A stretch of DNA of 20,756 nt, from positions 1-20,756 of IMG/VR virus record IMGVR_UViG_3300009788_000347; one strand, written 5' to 3'. Position 1 is the first letter of the stretch. Each line of letters begins with the position of its first letter. Shown one piece after another: positions 1 to 7,588 of this stretch. The DNA is from a virus. A program made the translations under genes and the position numbers. Below the pieces are notes generated by a model that saw only the letters and a list, made by a program, of their open reading frames with translations, had not been told where the DNA came from and searched no databases.

Positions 1-746
1 ACTTCCTTCGGTGCGACCCGTGCCGCCTCGAAGTAGGTCTGGTGGTCGACCGCGTTGATGACTGACGCCGAAGAGTCGTCCGGCTGCGTCATGATGACCA
101 CCACCTCGAAGGACACGCCGGCCAGGATCTCGGCCTCCGTGACCTCGGTCAGTGCCTCCGCCATGACGGAGACGTTGCCGGAGTTCGAGTCGTACCCGTC
201 GTTGGCGTAGATCGTGCGCCCTTCCGCGAGGATAGACGACAGGCCCGAGTCGAACCGCATGATCCGAATGACCCACGAGCGGGCGTCGTCATCCGAGCCC
301 TTCCAAGACGGGCCGGTGAGCTGGGCTCGAACCTGCCACGCGCCTTCGCCGCCAGTCGGTACGGTCATCTTCTTCACGTCGACCGAAGAGTCGTAGACGC
401 CGCCCTCGTCGAACTTCTCGTCGCCCCAAATGAGGGTAGACGTGGCTCCCGACCCGACGTTCTGGTCGACCAGCATCGTGACTCTGGCGTAGAAGGACGG
501 AGCGATCTCCGACTCCAGCACCGTGACCCGGTCGCTGATGTTGACGATGTCCAGCTCGGCGGCATCGATCGCAACCTGAATGAGGTTGATAGTCCCGTCG
601 ATACCGAGCGCCGGGGACGTGGTCGTATCGCCCGTGCTCTCGCCAAAGACCGTGTTGAGAATCCCACCCCACGAGCCGATGTCCCCGCCCACGGCGGGAA
701 GTTGCCAGCTGTAGTTGATGGTGATTCCATCACTAGGAACAGCCAT
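1..746 (-). CDS. Fibre/appendage protein, C1q-like (3' end cut by window edge)
   Basis: The reading frame is open from an ATG at 746 to the left edge (248 codons, no stop), so the gene is partial. A GGGAGAG ribosome site sits just upstream of the ATG. Residues 1-80 form a small N-terminal module (WGGILNTVFGE, then LGIDGTINLIQVAIDA, then a short heptad-like stretch). This module is clearly paralogous to the start of the 661-aa fibre encoded at 1953-3938 (WGTELNTAIGE, LGIDGVLALVQVELDA). From about residue 85 it reads as a C1q/TNF-like beta-sandwich (FYARV near the start, then VTVPTGGEGAWQVRAQL, seen here as MTVPTGGEGAWQVRAQL). Such domains are frequent in phage fibres and other virion appendages. 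The shared N-terminus probably docks both fibres to the same tail structure; this is inference. Receptor-binding specificity cannot be read from the sequence. Confidence 0.8.
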   Translation of the reverse strand, partial: MAVPSDGITINYSWQLPAVGGDIGSWGGILNTVFGESTGDTTTSPALGIDGTINLIQVAIDAAELDIVNISDRVTVLESEIAPSFYARVTMLVDQNVGSGATSTLIWGDEKFDEGGVYDSSVDVKKMTVPTGGEGAWQVRAQLTGPSWKGSDDDARSWVIRIMRFDSGLSSILAEGRTIYANDGYDSNSGNVSVMAEALTEVTEAEILAGVSFEVVVIMTQPDDSSASVINAVDHQTYFEAARVAPKE

Positions 747-755
747 TGTCTCTCC

Positions 756-1940
756 CTACGCTACAGTTGAAACCCGGAAGGCGATCTGCCGGATATGTGC
801 CGAAGTGTATGTCGCGCCCGACCCTGAGCCGAAGCCGGAGCCCGCCACGAAGCCCACCCCCGCCATGTGCGATTGACGGAGGGCGTTGTAGGTGGCGTCG
901 GCGGCGTTGGCGTTGCCGAGATTCGTAATCATCGGCGTCTCACTCGTCTGACTGAACATGCGGACTGCGGGTGTCCCGCCTGAGACGCCCAACGCGGCCC
1001 AATAGGTCTTCTTCTCCAGCAGCGTCGTGACTGCGACCGCTGCTTCCTTCACACCGGTCGAGCCCGTGCCGATCGAAGCGGTCTCCACGAGCAGCGACCC
1101 GGGCTTGCCGTCCGCGTCGGAGTCGAAGATCCCCAAGCGGACGAGTCCCCCGGCGTCGAGCGTCGTCACCTCGAACGCCATGCGGTCAACGTCTAGGTCC
1201 CGCGACACGAAGAAGGGGACATAGGCGACCGCGCCATCTGTCAGGGCGAACACCTGGGTGTCGTTTCCGATCCCGCCGGCCACGTACCACCGCTTGAAGT
1301 CGCTCCCCCAAGGGTAGACGAAGGGGGCGTGCCCCGGACCCTCGCCCGGGAAGCCGGCGGACACCGACCCTGCGATGGCCGGGGGCATGTTGCTGAACGA
1401 CGGGCTCGTCATGACGGCGGGGTTCGGCATGGCCGTCCACAGCGCCGCCGCGTGGTCGATCGAGCCATAGTCGTTCAGCTCGTCGTTCGCCTCCGCAGCC
1501 GAGATGCCGCCGAGCGTCAGGGCACCGGCCGCCGACCCGATGCTGGTGACTTGGTACTTCGTGTCGTTCGATCCACTGTCCCTCCGCGAGATGACCGCTG
1601 CGTAGTACATCCGGCCGGGCAAGAGGTCCACGGTCATGCCGATCGTACTGGTCTTGACCGTCCTCGTGGCGTCACCGTTCGTGCTCAGGTTCCCCGTCTC
1701 ACCCAGGAGTACGCTCGGGAGTCCGTTCTCATCCGAGGTGTAGACCCCTAGCCGGATCGTATTGTCGTACCCCGTGCCGTCTGTCCTGAGCGCCAGGGCA
1801 TCAATCTGACAGCGCCGAGTCACGAAGAACGGCCGGTACCGGATCACGTCGTCGCCAATAGCCCGTGTGGGGCTACCAGCAGCCACCCGGGAGCCCAAGA
1901 GCCACCAGCGGGAGACGTTCGGAGTCGGAATCGAAAGCAT
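756..1940 (-). CDS. Tail appendage protein with two tandem beta-rich repeats
   Basis: This is a 394-aa protein with no signal peptide or membrane segment. It contains an internal duplication. Residues about 35-120 (YRPFFVTRR, IRLGVYTSDENGLPSVLLGE, LLPGRMYYAAV) align with residues about 240-325 (YVPFFVSRD, VRLGIFDSDADGKPGSLLVE, LLEKKTYWAAL), an offset of about 205 residues. Each copy is preceded by an RWW/RWY motif. A third copy of the same domain lies in the neighbouring 661-aa fibre. The C-terminal tail is Gly/Ser-rich (about 365-378). The start ATG has AGGGGAC upstream and lies 12 nt past the stop of the preceding fibre gene, so the two are almost certainly co-expressed. I infer a structural, probably surface-binding role from the position among fibre genes and the modular beta architecture. 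The exact family is not recognised. Confidence 0.75.
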   Translation of the reverse strand: MLSIPTPNVSRWWLLGSRVAAGSPTRAIGDDVIRYRPFFVTRRCQIDALALRTDGTGYDNTIRLGVYTSDENGLPSVLLGETGNLSTNGDATRTVKTSTIGMTVDLLPGRMYYAAVISRRDSGSNDTKYQVTSIGSAAGALTLGGISAAEANDELNDYGSIDHAAALWTAMPNPAVMTSPSFSNMPPAIAGSVSAGFPGEGPGHAPFVYPWGSDFKRWYVAGGIGNDTQVFALTDGAVAYVPFFVSRDLDVDRMAFEVTTLDAGGLVRLGIFDSDADGKPGSLLVETASIGTGSTGVKEAAVAVTTLLEKKTYWAALGVSGGTPAVRMFSQTSETPMITNLGNANAADATYNALRQSHMAGVGFVAGSGFGSGSGATYTSAHIRQIAFRVSTVA

Positions 1941-1952
1941 CTATGTCCCCTA

Positions 1953-3938
1953 CTAAGGCAGTTCGTCGATGCGAACGCTGATACCGGGCCAGTTGCCCGA
2001 CACGAAAGCGCGTCCGACCAGTGTCGCCGGGTCCGGCAGGGCACCCGAGATCCCGCCCGTCTGTGCCGCCGAAACGGCAATCGCCCATGCGAGCCCCGAG
2101 CTGTTCCCGTCGTACACGAAGTTCCCCGCGTCCTCCGTGGTCGCCACACCCGCCTTGTGGGCCGCCGCGCACGACTGGTCGCCGGCAGCGCCGTCGACCT
2201 CTCCGTCTTCCGTGTACCCTCCCGGAACGCCGAGTAGCACATCATCGGACGTGCCCGGTGCAGCAACCGCGATCAACAGCGTCTCCGTCGGCCCCCACGA
2301 GGGGGTAATCGCCGGCGGGTTGAAGCGTTCACCGAACGGCTGCGTGGCGTCTTGCTCGACCACCACAGCTTCGGGGTCTTCCGTCAGGTGCGACCCATCG
2401 ATCAGGTACGCCACTGACGCACTGGTCCTGTTGAGAGACGAAACGAACAACACGGACCCACCGCCGGCCTCGCTGGCCGAGATTCGCCGGAACACGACCA
2501 CGCCGTCCGTGACCGTGCTGGTGGCCCCCGCGTCAAGCACGAGGGTCCAACCGCCCGGAGGCGTGATAGCGGAGTTCGCCCGCACGTTGAAGTTGATGAC
2601 CAGTATCTGGCCGTCCACCCGCGCCTGTGGGGGCAGTTCCACCGTGTGCTGTGTGTCCGTCGTCTGGTTACTGAACTTCGTGCCCACGACGCTCGCACCG
2701 ATACCCGCACGCAGCATGAAGTCCGCCTGCGTCGCGCCCGGGAGAGCGTCCTGTGGACTTTCCCACCCGAGGTGCGCCCCGATGCTCTCACCGGCGCCGC
2801 TCACGCCCTCCAGCTGGAAGGTCCCGCCGCCGCTCACGTCGTACTGTGCAATCGCCATCCAGTAGAGGACGTTCGGCAGCAGCGTGATCGGGCTCTCGAA
2901 CGTGGCCGTGTAGTCAGCCTTGGCGGAGCCGTTGAACACCATGTCAGCGGTCTGCCCCATGAGGGCACCCGGAAAGGCGTTCGCGGCCTGCGCCTGATAG
3001 ATCCCGACGCGGGCGTTCTGCTCCCCGGTCGAAGCGGTACGGAGCCCGAAGGAGCACTGATCGAGCACGACCTTGCGGTACACCGCGACCGGCCTGTAGT
3101 AGACGTTCCCCGCTGCGAGGTTGACCGCGCCACCGGACATCTCGGCGTCGATCTCTCCGAGCCGAGCCCACCGCCCCACGAGCATGGGCGTCGACCACTG
3201 CATGGTGGCGAGCACGTCCTCGCCCGGGCTGGGCATCTGATATATCTCGAAGTGGTCGCTGGCCGCTCGGATGAGGTTGGACGACGCCGGGGCCTTCACG
3301 GCACCATACCGGCGAAGTCTGACCTCGTAGTAGTCCCCTGCAAGGGCGCTGTCGATCACCGCGACCCGCAGCGTCTCGTCCACGTTCTTCTTACTGTCCG
3401 AGCCGTTCGTGGTCCGGGGCGTCCGCATGGTCGCCATCGGTGTGCCGGCGGCGTTCTTGTGGAGGGTCAGCTCCCACCCGAACTTGTCGTCGTTCCCATC
3501 GAGGTTGCCCCTGTGCGTCGGGACCGTGATCTGCGCGGAGATGTTGTATCCGCCCTTCTTCGGGACCGTCACACGTTCGGCGGTCGCGGAGTCGTAGAAC
3601 GCGGTGTCGCTGCTCACGTCGAACTGCGCCGTGGTCGGCCAGTCGAGTGCGGAGGCTGTGGTCGACGATGTGATGGTCACGGGGGGTCCCAGCCGTGCAT
3701 AGTGGGGCTCCGCCCGGGCACCTTCCAGATTGGTGGTGCGCTGGTCCAAGTTCGTGATCGTGGCGATGACCGCGTCCAGCTCGACCTGCACGAGGGCGAG
3801 GACGCCGTCGATCCCCAGGATGAGCGCGACCGTCTGCTCACCGATAGCCGTGTTCAACTCGGTGCCCCACGTATCCGTGGAGCCCGCGTCTAGCGGGAGG
3901 TCCCAGCCGTAATAGAGGGTCGGATCGATTGTGCCCAT
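1953..3938 (-). CDS. Multidomain tail fibre protein
   Basis: This 661-aa protein is built from visible modules. Residues 1-75 are the putative docking module shared with the gene at the left edge. Residues about 80-235 are a C1q/TNF-like beta-sandwich (PHYARLGPP, VTVPKKGGYNISAQITVP, YYEVRLRRYG). Residues about 280-365 are the YRP-type domain (YYRPVAVYRK, ARVGIYQAQA, LLPNVLYWMAIAQ) that is duplicated in the next gene. Residues about 430-630 are a further beta-rich domain (VDGQILVINF, TPPGGWTLVLDA, SVAYLIDG) of a kind common in phage minor structural proteins. The ATG at 3938 overlaps the end of the adaptor gene region by coupling (adaptor stop at 3940). Placement directly after the adaptor gene supports a tail role. 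Trimerisation and receptor are not visible from sequence. Confidence 0.82.
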   Translation of the reverse strand: MGTIDPTLYYGWDLPLDAGSTDTWGTELNTAIGEQTVALILGIDGVLALVQVELDAVIATITNLDQRTTNLEGARAEPHYARLGPPVTITSSTTASALDWPTTAQFDVSSDTAFYDSATAERVTVPKKGGYNISAQITVPTHRGNLDGNDDKFGWELTLHKNAAGTPMATMRTPRTTNGSDSKKNVDETLRVAVIDSALAGDYYEVRLRRYGAVKAPASSNLIRAASDHFEIYQMPSPGEDVLATMQWSTPMLVGRWARLGEIDAEMSGGAVNLAAGNVYYRPVAVYRKVVLDQCSFGLRTASTGEQNARVGIYQAQAANAFPGALMGQTADMVFNGSAKADYTATFESPITLLPNVLYWMAIAQYDVSGGGTFQLEGVSGAGESIGAHLGWESPQDALPGATQADFMLRAGIGASVVGTKFSNQTTDTQHTVELPPQARVDGQILVINFNVRANSAITPPGGWTLVLDAGATSTVTDGVVVFRRISASEAGGGSVLFVSSLNRTSASVAYLIDGSHLTEDPEAVVVEQDATQPFGERFNPPAITPSWGPTETLLIAVAAPGTSDDVLLGVPGGYTEDGEVDGAAGDQSCAAAHKAGVATTEDAGNFVYDGNSSGLAWAIAVSAAQTGGISGALPDPATLVGRAFVSGNWPGISVRIDELP

Positions 3939-3939
3939 G

Positions 3940-4584
3940 CTAGAACACCAGCCGTGGTTCGTCGGTCATTTCGCCACTGAAGGTCAGCCGCTGCGTCGCA
4001 GCGTCCAACTCGTTCAGACTCTCATCCAGCATACCCTTCCACACCTGAATCCGGCTGTCGTCCTTCAGGAACGGGGCGCTCTCCACCAGCGTCGCGTAGA
4101 CGTAGATGTCGGCGTTCTCGTTCAGGAACCGGCTGGTCGGGCTCGTGGCCGACAACTGTGCGAGTCGCGTCCAGTACTGCATCTGGAGCGCATACTCCGC
4201 GTCCGGGATGGGGGCCACCTGAAGGAACACAGCCCCCGAGTCACCCTTGATCGCGCACGCCACGGGCACACCCGTCGTGATCGAGTGGAGCGCCTTGTAC
4301 TTCTGTAGGCCGCCGAGGTCCGTGAGCACCAGTGGCCCGAAGTAGTTCGGACCCTGGTGCGCCACCGAGTACAGCGAGTCGATCTCACTCGGGAGGGCTG
4401 TCACCTCCGACGAGACTGAGAATGGACTCAGGTCCGCTAGGAGTTTCGCCCTCGTGTCCCTCCGCAGCTTCAGCTCCGCCCTCTGGATCCACGCCGGCAC
4501 CGCCGCCACTGTCGCTGCGTCCGACCGGTTTAGGATCTCCAGCACCTCCGTCTGGAGGGTCGCGTACGTCGTCACTAGCGGCAT
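3940..4584 (-). CDS. Head-tail adaptor protein (SU10/P22 gp4-like)
   Basis: This 214-aa protein has the hallmarks of the phage adaptor family that binds under the portal ring and connects it to the tail. The N-terminus has a short helix (TYATLQTEVLEILNRSD) followed by VPAWIQRAELKLRRDTRAK, the typical 'I..AE..L.RD.R' signature, then a beta part beginning with LPSEIDSLYSV. The C-terminal half contains YALQMQYWTRLAQLS and a helical NADIYVYATLVESAPFLKDD segment, also typical. The start is an ATG with AAGGA eight bases upstream. Unusually, the first 200 nt overlap the 3' end of the glycosyltransferase gene in another frame; the conserved family signature lies in the adaptor frame, so this gene is the constrained one there. 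Assignment rests on remembered family pattern, not on a search. Confidence 0.82.
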   Translation of the reverse strand: MPLVTTYATLQTEVLEILNRSDAATVAAVPAWIQRAELKLRRDTRAKLLADLSPFSVSSEVTALPSEIDSLYSVAHQGPNYFGPLVLTDLGGLQKYKALHSITTGVPVACAIKGDSGAVFLQVAPIPDAEYALQMQYWTRLAQLSATSPTSRFLNENADIYVYATLVESAPFLKDDSRIQVWKGMLDESLNELDAATQRLTFSGEMTDEPRLVF

Positions 4585-5359
4585 CTTCGACTTCCTTCAG
4601 TTGCTGTTGCAGCTTGTCCTGCGCCCACACATGCTCCAGCGAGAACTGCTCGTCCCCGAGGTGCTTGATCTGCTTCGACAGGTCATGGTCAACGTGGATC
4701 GGGACGCCGGCTTCTCTCACCAGCCGGCAGAAGTACACGTCCTCCCCGATCTGACTGTTGTGCTTCGGCATCCACTCGTACCACCACCACGGCTGTTCGC
4801 GGGGGTCCGGCAGCGCCTCGAACACGTCCCGGCGGATCAGCATGACACCGAAGCCGAGCGCGTCGCACTCTTCCACGCCGGTGGAGTCACGGGCCGTCGT
4901 CAGGAGCGTGCCCTTTTCCTCACTCTCCGGGTCCGCCACCTTCTCCACCCCGATGTATCGCACGGGGTACTTCCGGCTGACGTAGTTACAGCCGACCATG
5001 GGCAGGTTCCGGGCCAGGAGCCGCGCGAGCGTGTCCGGCGGGAACCGCATGTCGGAGTCGAGGAAGAGGACGTAGTCCATCTCCTGCTGCATGGCCGCCG
5101 CCGCCAGCGCCATCCGGGCCGTGTGGACGTAGGTACCGACCTGCATGGCCAGCGCCATGTTGTCGATCACGCCCGGCACCGAGTACCGCGTTGCGGTGTA
5201 GGCCATCATCTGCGCGAGGTCGTAGCAGAAGTACGCCTTCACGTCCGACTGGCAGGGGACGGCCACCACGACGTTGATCCCGCGCTGGGCAACCTCGTCG
5301 GCCTGCTTCTCCATCTTCTTCATCTCGCGCTCTTGGCGCCTACGCATCTGTCGATTCAC
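4385..5359 (-). CDS. GT-A (GT2-like) glycosyltransferase
   Basis: Product is about 324 aa from a GTG at 5359. I chose it because GGAG lies seven bases upstream and the previous gene stops at 5377; the frame is open up to 5431. The GT-A fold is recognisable: INVVVAVPCQSDV opens the Rossmann part, MDYVLFLDSDMRFPP holds the metal/nucleotide-sugar DXD (residues about 101-103), MVGCNYVSRKYP follows, and ECDALGFGVMLIRRDVF, then IGEDVYFCRLVREAGV (ED candidate base) and KHLG complete the set. The basic, charged N-terminus has no membrane segment, so it is predicted cytoplasmic. It would transfer a sugar from a nucleotide sugar to an unknown acceptor: virion protein, host surface glycan or DNA. The C-terminal ~66 residues are low-complexity Gly/Asp/Glu/Pro-rich and overlap the adaptor gene, so they look like an overprinted extension and not part of the catalytic domain. 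Confidence 0.82.
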   Translation of the reverse strand: MNRQMRRRQEREMKKMEKQADEVAQRGINVVVAVPCQSDVKAYFCYDLAQMMAYTATRYSVPGVIDNMALAMQVGTYVHTARMALAAAAMQQEMDYVLFLDSDMRFPPDTLARLLARNLPMVGCNYVSRKYPVRYIGVEKVADPESEEKGTLLTTARDSTGVEECDALGFGVMLIRRDVFEALPDPREQPWWWYEWMPKHNSQIGEDVYFCRLVREAGVPIHVDHDLSKQIKHLGDEQFSLEHVWAQDKLQQQLKEVEDAASDDVRDPPDGGAGDPKPVGRSDSGGGAGVDPEGGAEAAEGHEGETPSGPESILSLVGGDSPPE

Positions 5360-5376
5360 AGGTCTTCTCCACAGGC

Positions 5377-5700
5377 TTAGATTCTCCCGGGTCTCGTGCG
5401 CCATGCACTGTTGTCCGGGTCGTTGAGCCACGCCGTAAACGCGACCCCGTCCGGGTCCTTCTTCTCGTCAATGATCCCCTGCTTGACGAGACTCCAGTAG
5501 ATCGACGTGGGGATGCGAGCGACGTGGTTCTGGAACTCGTTCCAGCGCCCGCCCCGCTCATTGAAGTTCATCTTGTTGTTGCGGAGTACGTCCGTCACGT
5601 TCTGCTGCGAGTGGATCGTAACGTCTCCGTCACCGTGCTGGAGGTGCATCCGCTTGATCGCCTGCTCCGGTGTCTCGTTCAGCTTCCTCGCTATGCTCAC
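5377..5700 (-). CDS. Conserved phage protein of unknown function
   Basis: This 107-aa protein starts at a GTG that overlaps the stop of the previous gene (GTGA), with GGAG eight bases upstream. It is soluble and mixed in composition. I recall the C-terminal pattern LNDPDN..WRTRPGRI and the central HVARIP segment from small proteins found in late operons of many podovirus-like phages, where they are generally annotated as hypothetical. A QNVTDVLRNNKMNFNE stretch near residues 33-48 also belongs to that pattern. No catalytic motif is apparent. Position between the spanin-like gene and the glycosyltransferase gene gives no clear hint; a virion assembly or internal role is possible but is only a guess. 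Confidence 0.72.
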   Translation of the reverse strand: MSIARKLNETPEQAIKRMHLQHGDGDVTIHSQQNVTDVLRNNKMNFNERGGRWNEFQNHVARIPTSIYWSLVKQGIIDEKKDPDGVAFTAWLNDPDNSAWRTRPGRI

Positions 5701-6257
5701 AGACTAAGCTCCCACGAGAGGTTGACTGCCACCGGGCCCACGCAGGGTTTACCCCCGGCGCACAGGCCAGCGAATGGTCCGATTCCCAGCCTGGGGATCC
5801 ACCAGGGCGATTTCCCCGGCCGGTCCTCAAGCACCGTGTGTAGACTGTCGCCCCGCGACAGCGCAAGCCCTAGCGCCTCACGGGTCAGGTCGTGGCTTCG
5901 GCTCTCCGTCTGGTACGCTATTTTCCATCGGTTGCTCTGCTCCACCACCTCGGTAATCACCGAGTCGCGTAGCACCTCTCCAGGCGTCACCGCCGGGGGG
6001 AGGTTCACGATCCGCTCGATGATGACAGGTTCCCGGGCCTCGGCTTCCTCCGCGCTGGCTACGGCCTGTGAGCGCAGCACTTCCGCTTCGGCCTGCAAGT
6101 CGACGACCCGGGACCGTAGTTGATCCGAGTCGGCCAGCGCCACCTGCACGCGGGCCTCCCACTCGTTGGCGTTGGAAGTGTAGCAGTGCCCAACCCCGAG
6201 AACGAGGCCGAGCACAGCCACCCCTACCAGCACCATATTCAGGCTGGGCTTCTTCAC
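5697..6257 (-). CDS. Spanin-like (Rz-type) membrane-anchored protein
   Basis: This 186-aa protein starts at a GTG that shares its first G with the upstream TAG (TAGTG). Residues 7-24 form a single hydrophobic membrane segment after a KK start, with the rest predicted periplasmic. Residues about 30-80 are Glu/Ala/Leu/Arg-rich and likely coiled-coil. The C-terminus (PRLGIGPFAGLCAGG, then KPCVGPVAVNLSWEL) is a short beta-like stretch with two cysteines. A membrane anchor plus long coiled coil is the layout of i-spanins, which fuse inner and outer membranes at lysis of Gram-negative hosts. Cys25 follows VGH, which is not a good lipobox, so I prefer a membrane anchor to a lipoprotein. No overlapping o-spanin and no endolysin are seen nearby, so the lysis role is moderate-confidence inference. 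Confidence 0.6.
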   Translation of the reverse strand: MKKPSLNMVLVGVAVLGLVLGVGHCYTSNANEWEARVQVALADSDQLRSRVVDLQAEAEVLRSQAVASAEEAEAREPVIIERIVNLPPAVTPGEVLRDSVITEVVEQSNRWKIAYQTESRSHDLTREALGLALSRGDSLHTVLEDRPGKSPWWIPRLGIGPFAGLCAGGKPCVGPVAVNLSWELSL

Positions 6258-6457
6258 TACGCTGCGACCGTACCGGTCAGGATCCCGGCTGCGATCAGGT
6301 CACGAATGACGGTTCCGAGCAAGTCGGAAAGCTCGTCGTTCGAGGCGCTGTTGCAGTCGATGTCCACGTCCTCGGTGAAGTTGGTGAGCGCGTAAACCGT
6401 GCTCCCCGACACCTCGTGATTCGGCAGATCGGTCCGCAGTCTCTTAGGGACTGGCAT
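6257..6457 (-). CDS. Small hypothetical phage protein
   Basis: This 66-aa protein has an excellent ribosome site (AGGAGG five bases before the ATG). The 3' end of the sulfotransferase gene overlaps its start by 14 nt. The sequence is soluble: a Pro/Lys-rich start, a short beta-like part (STVYALTNFTEDVDIDC) and a C-terminal helix (ELSDLLGTVIRDLIAAGIL). I recall similar small proteins with a 'helical L..LI.DL...G' ending in phage structural operons, without known function. No motif supports an enzymatic role. Confidence 0.65.
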   Translation of the reverse strand: MPVPKRLRTDLPNHEVSGSTVYALTNFTEDVDIDCNSASNDELSDLLGTVIRDLIAAGILTGTVAA

Positions 6458-7031
6458 GGTTCCTCCTGTTTTGGTACGAGTAGCCGTACCGCTTGATTTC
6501 GTCTTTCCAGCGGGCGGCCACGTACTCGCGGGTCGCCTCGTCGTAAAACTCGGAGTAGTGCTTCTTCTTCGTCGCTCGCCTCGCAGCCCCGAGGTTCACT
6601 TTGGGGAGCGTGACTGGCTGTTGGAGCACTGACCCCAGGTCCCGTTCTATGTGCTCGAACCGCATGATCCGATCCGCGAAGGTGTCATGTAGAGCCCACA
6701 GTCGATCGGGTTCGGGGTAGTACTGCACGTACCTCCCCAAGAACAGCTCGATCCACTCGGGTCCGAATGGGAGCCCCTTCGGTCCGTGGAAGTAGTACCA
6801 CGAGACCCAGGTGTCCCAATGGTTCCGTACTGTCGTGAAGACCCGCCAGCCATCACCCGGGTGTGTCAACAGGCCCTGGTGATGGCCCTGCGGGGTCTCT
6901 CCGGCCTCCACTGGATTTCCGTCGGGCGTCGGCTGGTAGAAGCCGAGCCCCTTCAGCAGCTGCCGCGTCGCCTTGCTCGCGGTCTTGGGATGGGCGAGGT
7001 AGATCAAGCCCCTCTCTTGTGAGATGAGCAC
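6444..7031 (-). CDS. Sulfotransferase family protein (PAPS-dependent)
   Basis: This 195-aa protein starts at a GTG with AAGGAG nine bases upstream; that ribosome site includes the stop of the preceding gene. Two family signatures are visible. The 5'-phosphosulfate binding loop is at residues 10-26 (IYLAHPKTASKATRQLL, with H14-P-K16-T17). The 3'-phosphate binding motif is at 66-81 (TTVRNHWDTWVSWYYF, with R69 and S77). H50/H51 in the region between them are candidates for the catalytic base. These fit the sulfotransferase family, which moves sulfate from PAPS to a hydroxyl or amine of a sugar or other acceptor. The protein is short but seems complete, with no membrane segment. The gene lies inside the virion structural operon, so the acceptor may be a virion glycan or a host surface sugar. 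The acceptor is unknown. Confidence 0.8.
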   Translation of the reverse strand: MLISQERGLIYLAHPKTASKATRQLLKGLGFYQPTPDGNPVEAGETPQGHHQGLLTHPGDGWRVFTTVRNHWDTWVSWYYFHGPKGLPFGPEWIELFLGRYVQYYPEPDRLWALHDTFADRIMRFEHIERDLGSVLQQPVTLPKVNLGAARRATKKKHYSEFYDEATREYVAARWKDEIKRYGYSYQNRRNHASP

Positions 7032-7044
7032 GACCCGTCTCTCC

Positions 7045-7560
7045 TTAGTCCGAGGAACGCGAGGTGAGGTGCGCGATCATCATGATCGCCTCACTGTTGA
7101 GCTGCACCTCGTCCATCAGGCTGTTCAGAGCGTCTTCGAGCACGCCCGTTCCGGCCGTCGAGAAGAGGGTAGCCGTGTCACCGACTTCCTCGAAGTCGAT
7201 GTCGGTCTCCGAAGACAACAGGTAGATCCCGTTGCCGGCAGTCCCCGGGACCCTCGCGGTGAGGGTGATGAGCGAGGCGGCGGTCGTGACCACTGCGCTC
7301 ATGTTCGGGTTCTGCAAGGTTCCCGTGTCGTAGTACGTGGTTGCTCCCGGCGTACCCGATCGATTGATCGCCAACACCAGATTCGCGAGCGAACCAGTGT
7401 CGTCGGCCGTGCCCCCGCCCACATCCACATCATACGCCGAAGCCGGCGTGGCGATGAGGGTGTAGACAATGGCCCCGATCGTGAAAGCATCGGTCGCAAC
7501 AGGCGAAGCGTCGAACTGAAGCTGCGCCGTGGCACGCACCAGTGTCTGTGGTGCCATCAT
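7045..7560 (-). CDS. Beta-rich virion-associated protein
   Basis: This 171-aa protein starts at ATG 7560 (or the next ATG) with GGGAG nine bases upstream of the first. Residues about 10-120 show a repetitive beta pattern: ATAQLQFDASP, AFTIGAIVYTLIA, SLANLVLAINRSG, then TLTARVPGTAGNGIYLLSS. This pattern ('G..YT......LANLAAAIN...T.TA...G..GN') recurs in phage head and tail structural proteins. The C-terminal 40 residues (VLEDALNSLMDEVQLNSEAI) are helical. It sits directly downstream of the major capsid gene, behind a strong hairpin, so it is probably a low-copy or modulated structural protein such as a capsid decoration or head fibre. That specific role is inference. Confidence 0.68.
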   Translation of the reverse strand: MMAPQTLVRATAQLQFDASPVATDAFTIGAIVYTLIATPASAYDVDVGGGTADDTGSLANLVLAINRSGTPGATTYYDTGTLQNPNMSAVVTTAASLITLTARVPGTAGNGIYLLSSETDIDFEEVGDTATLFSTAGTGVLEDALNSLMDEVQLNSEAIMMIAHLTSRSSD

Positions 7561-7588
7561 CGTTCTTGTCTCCCTGAGAAGATGGTGA

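Noticed and set aside
5360-5431. Longer glycosyltransferase start at 5431
   Set aside because: It would overlap the preceding gene by 55 bases with no ribosome site; the GTG at 5359 has GGAG at good spacing.
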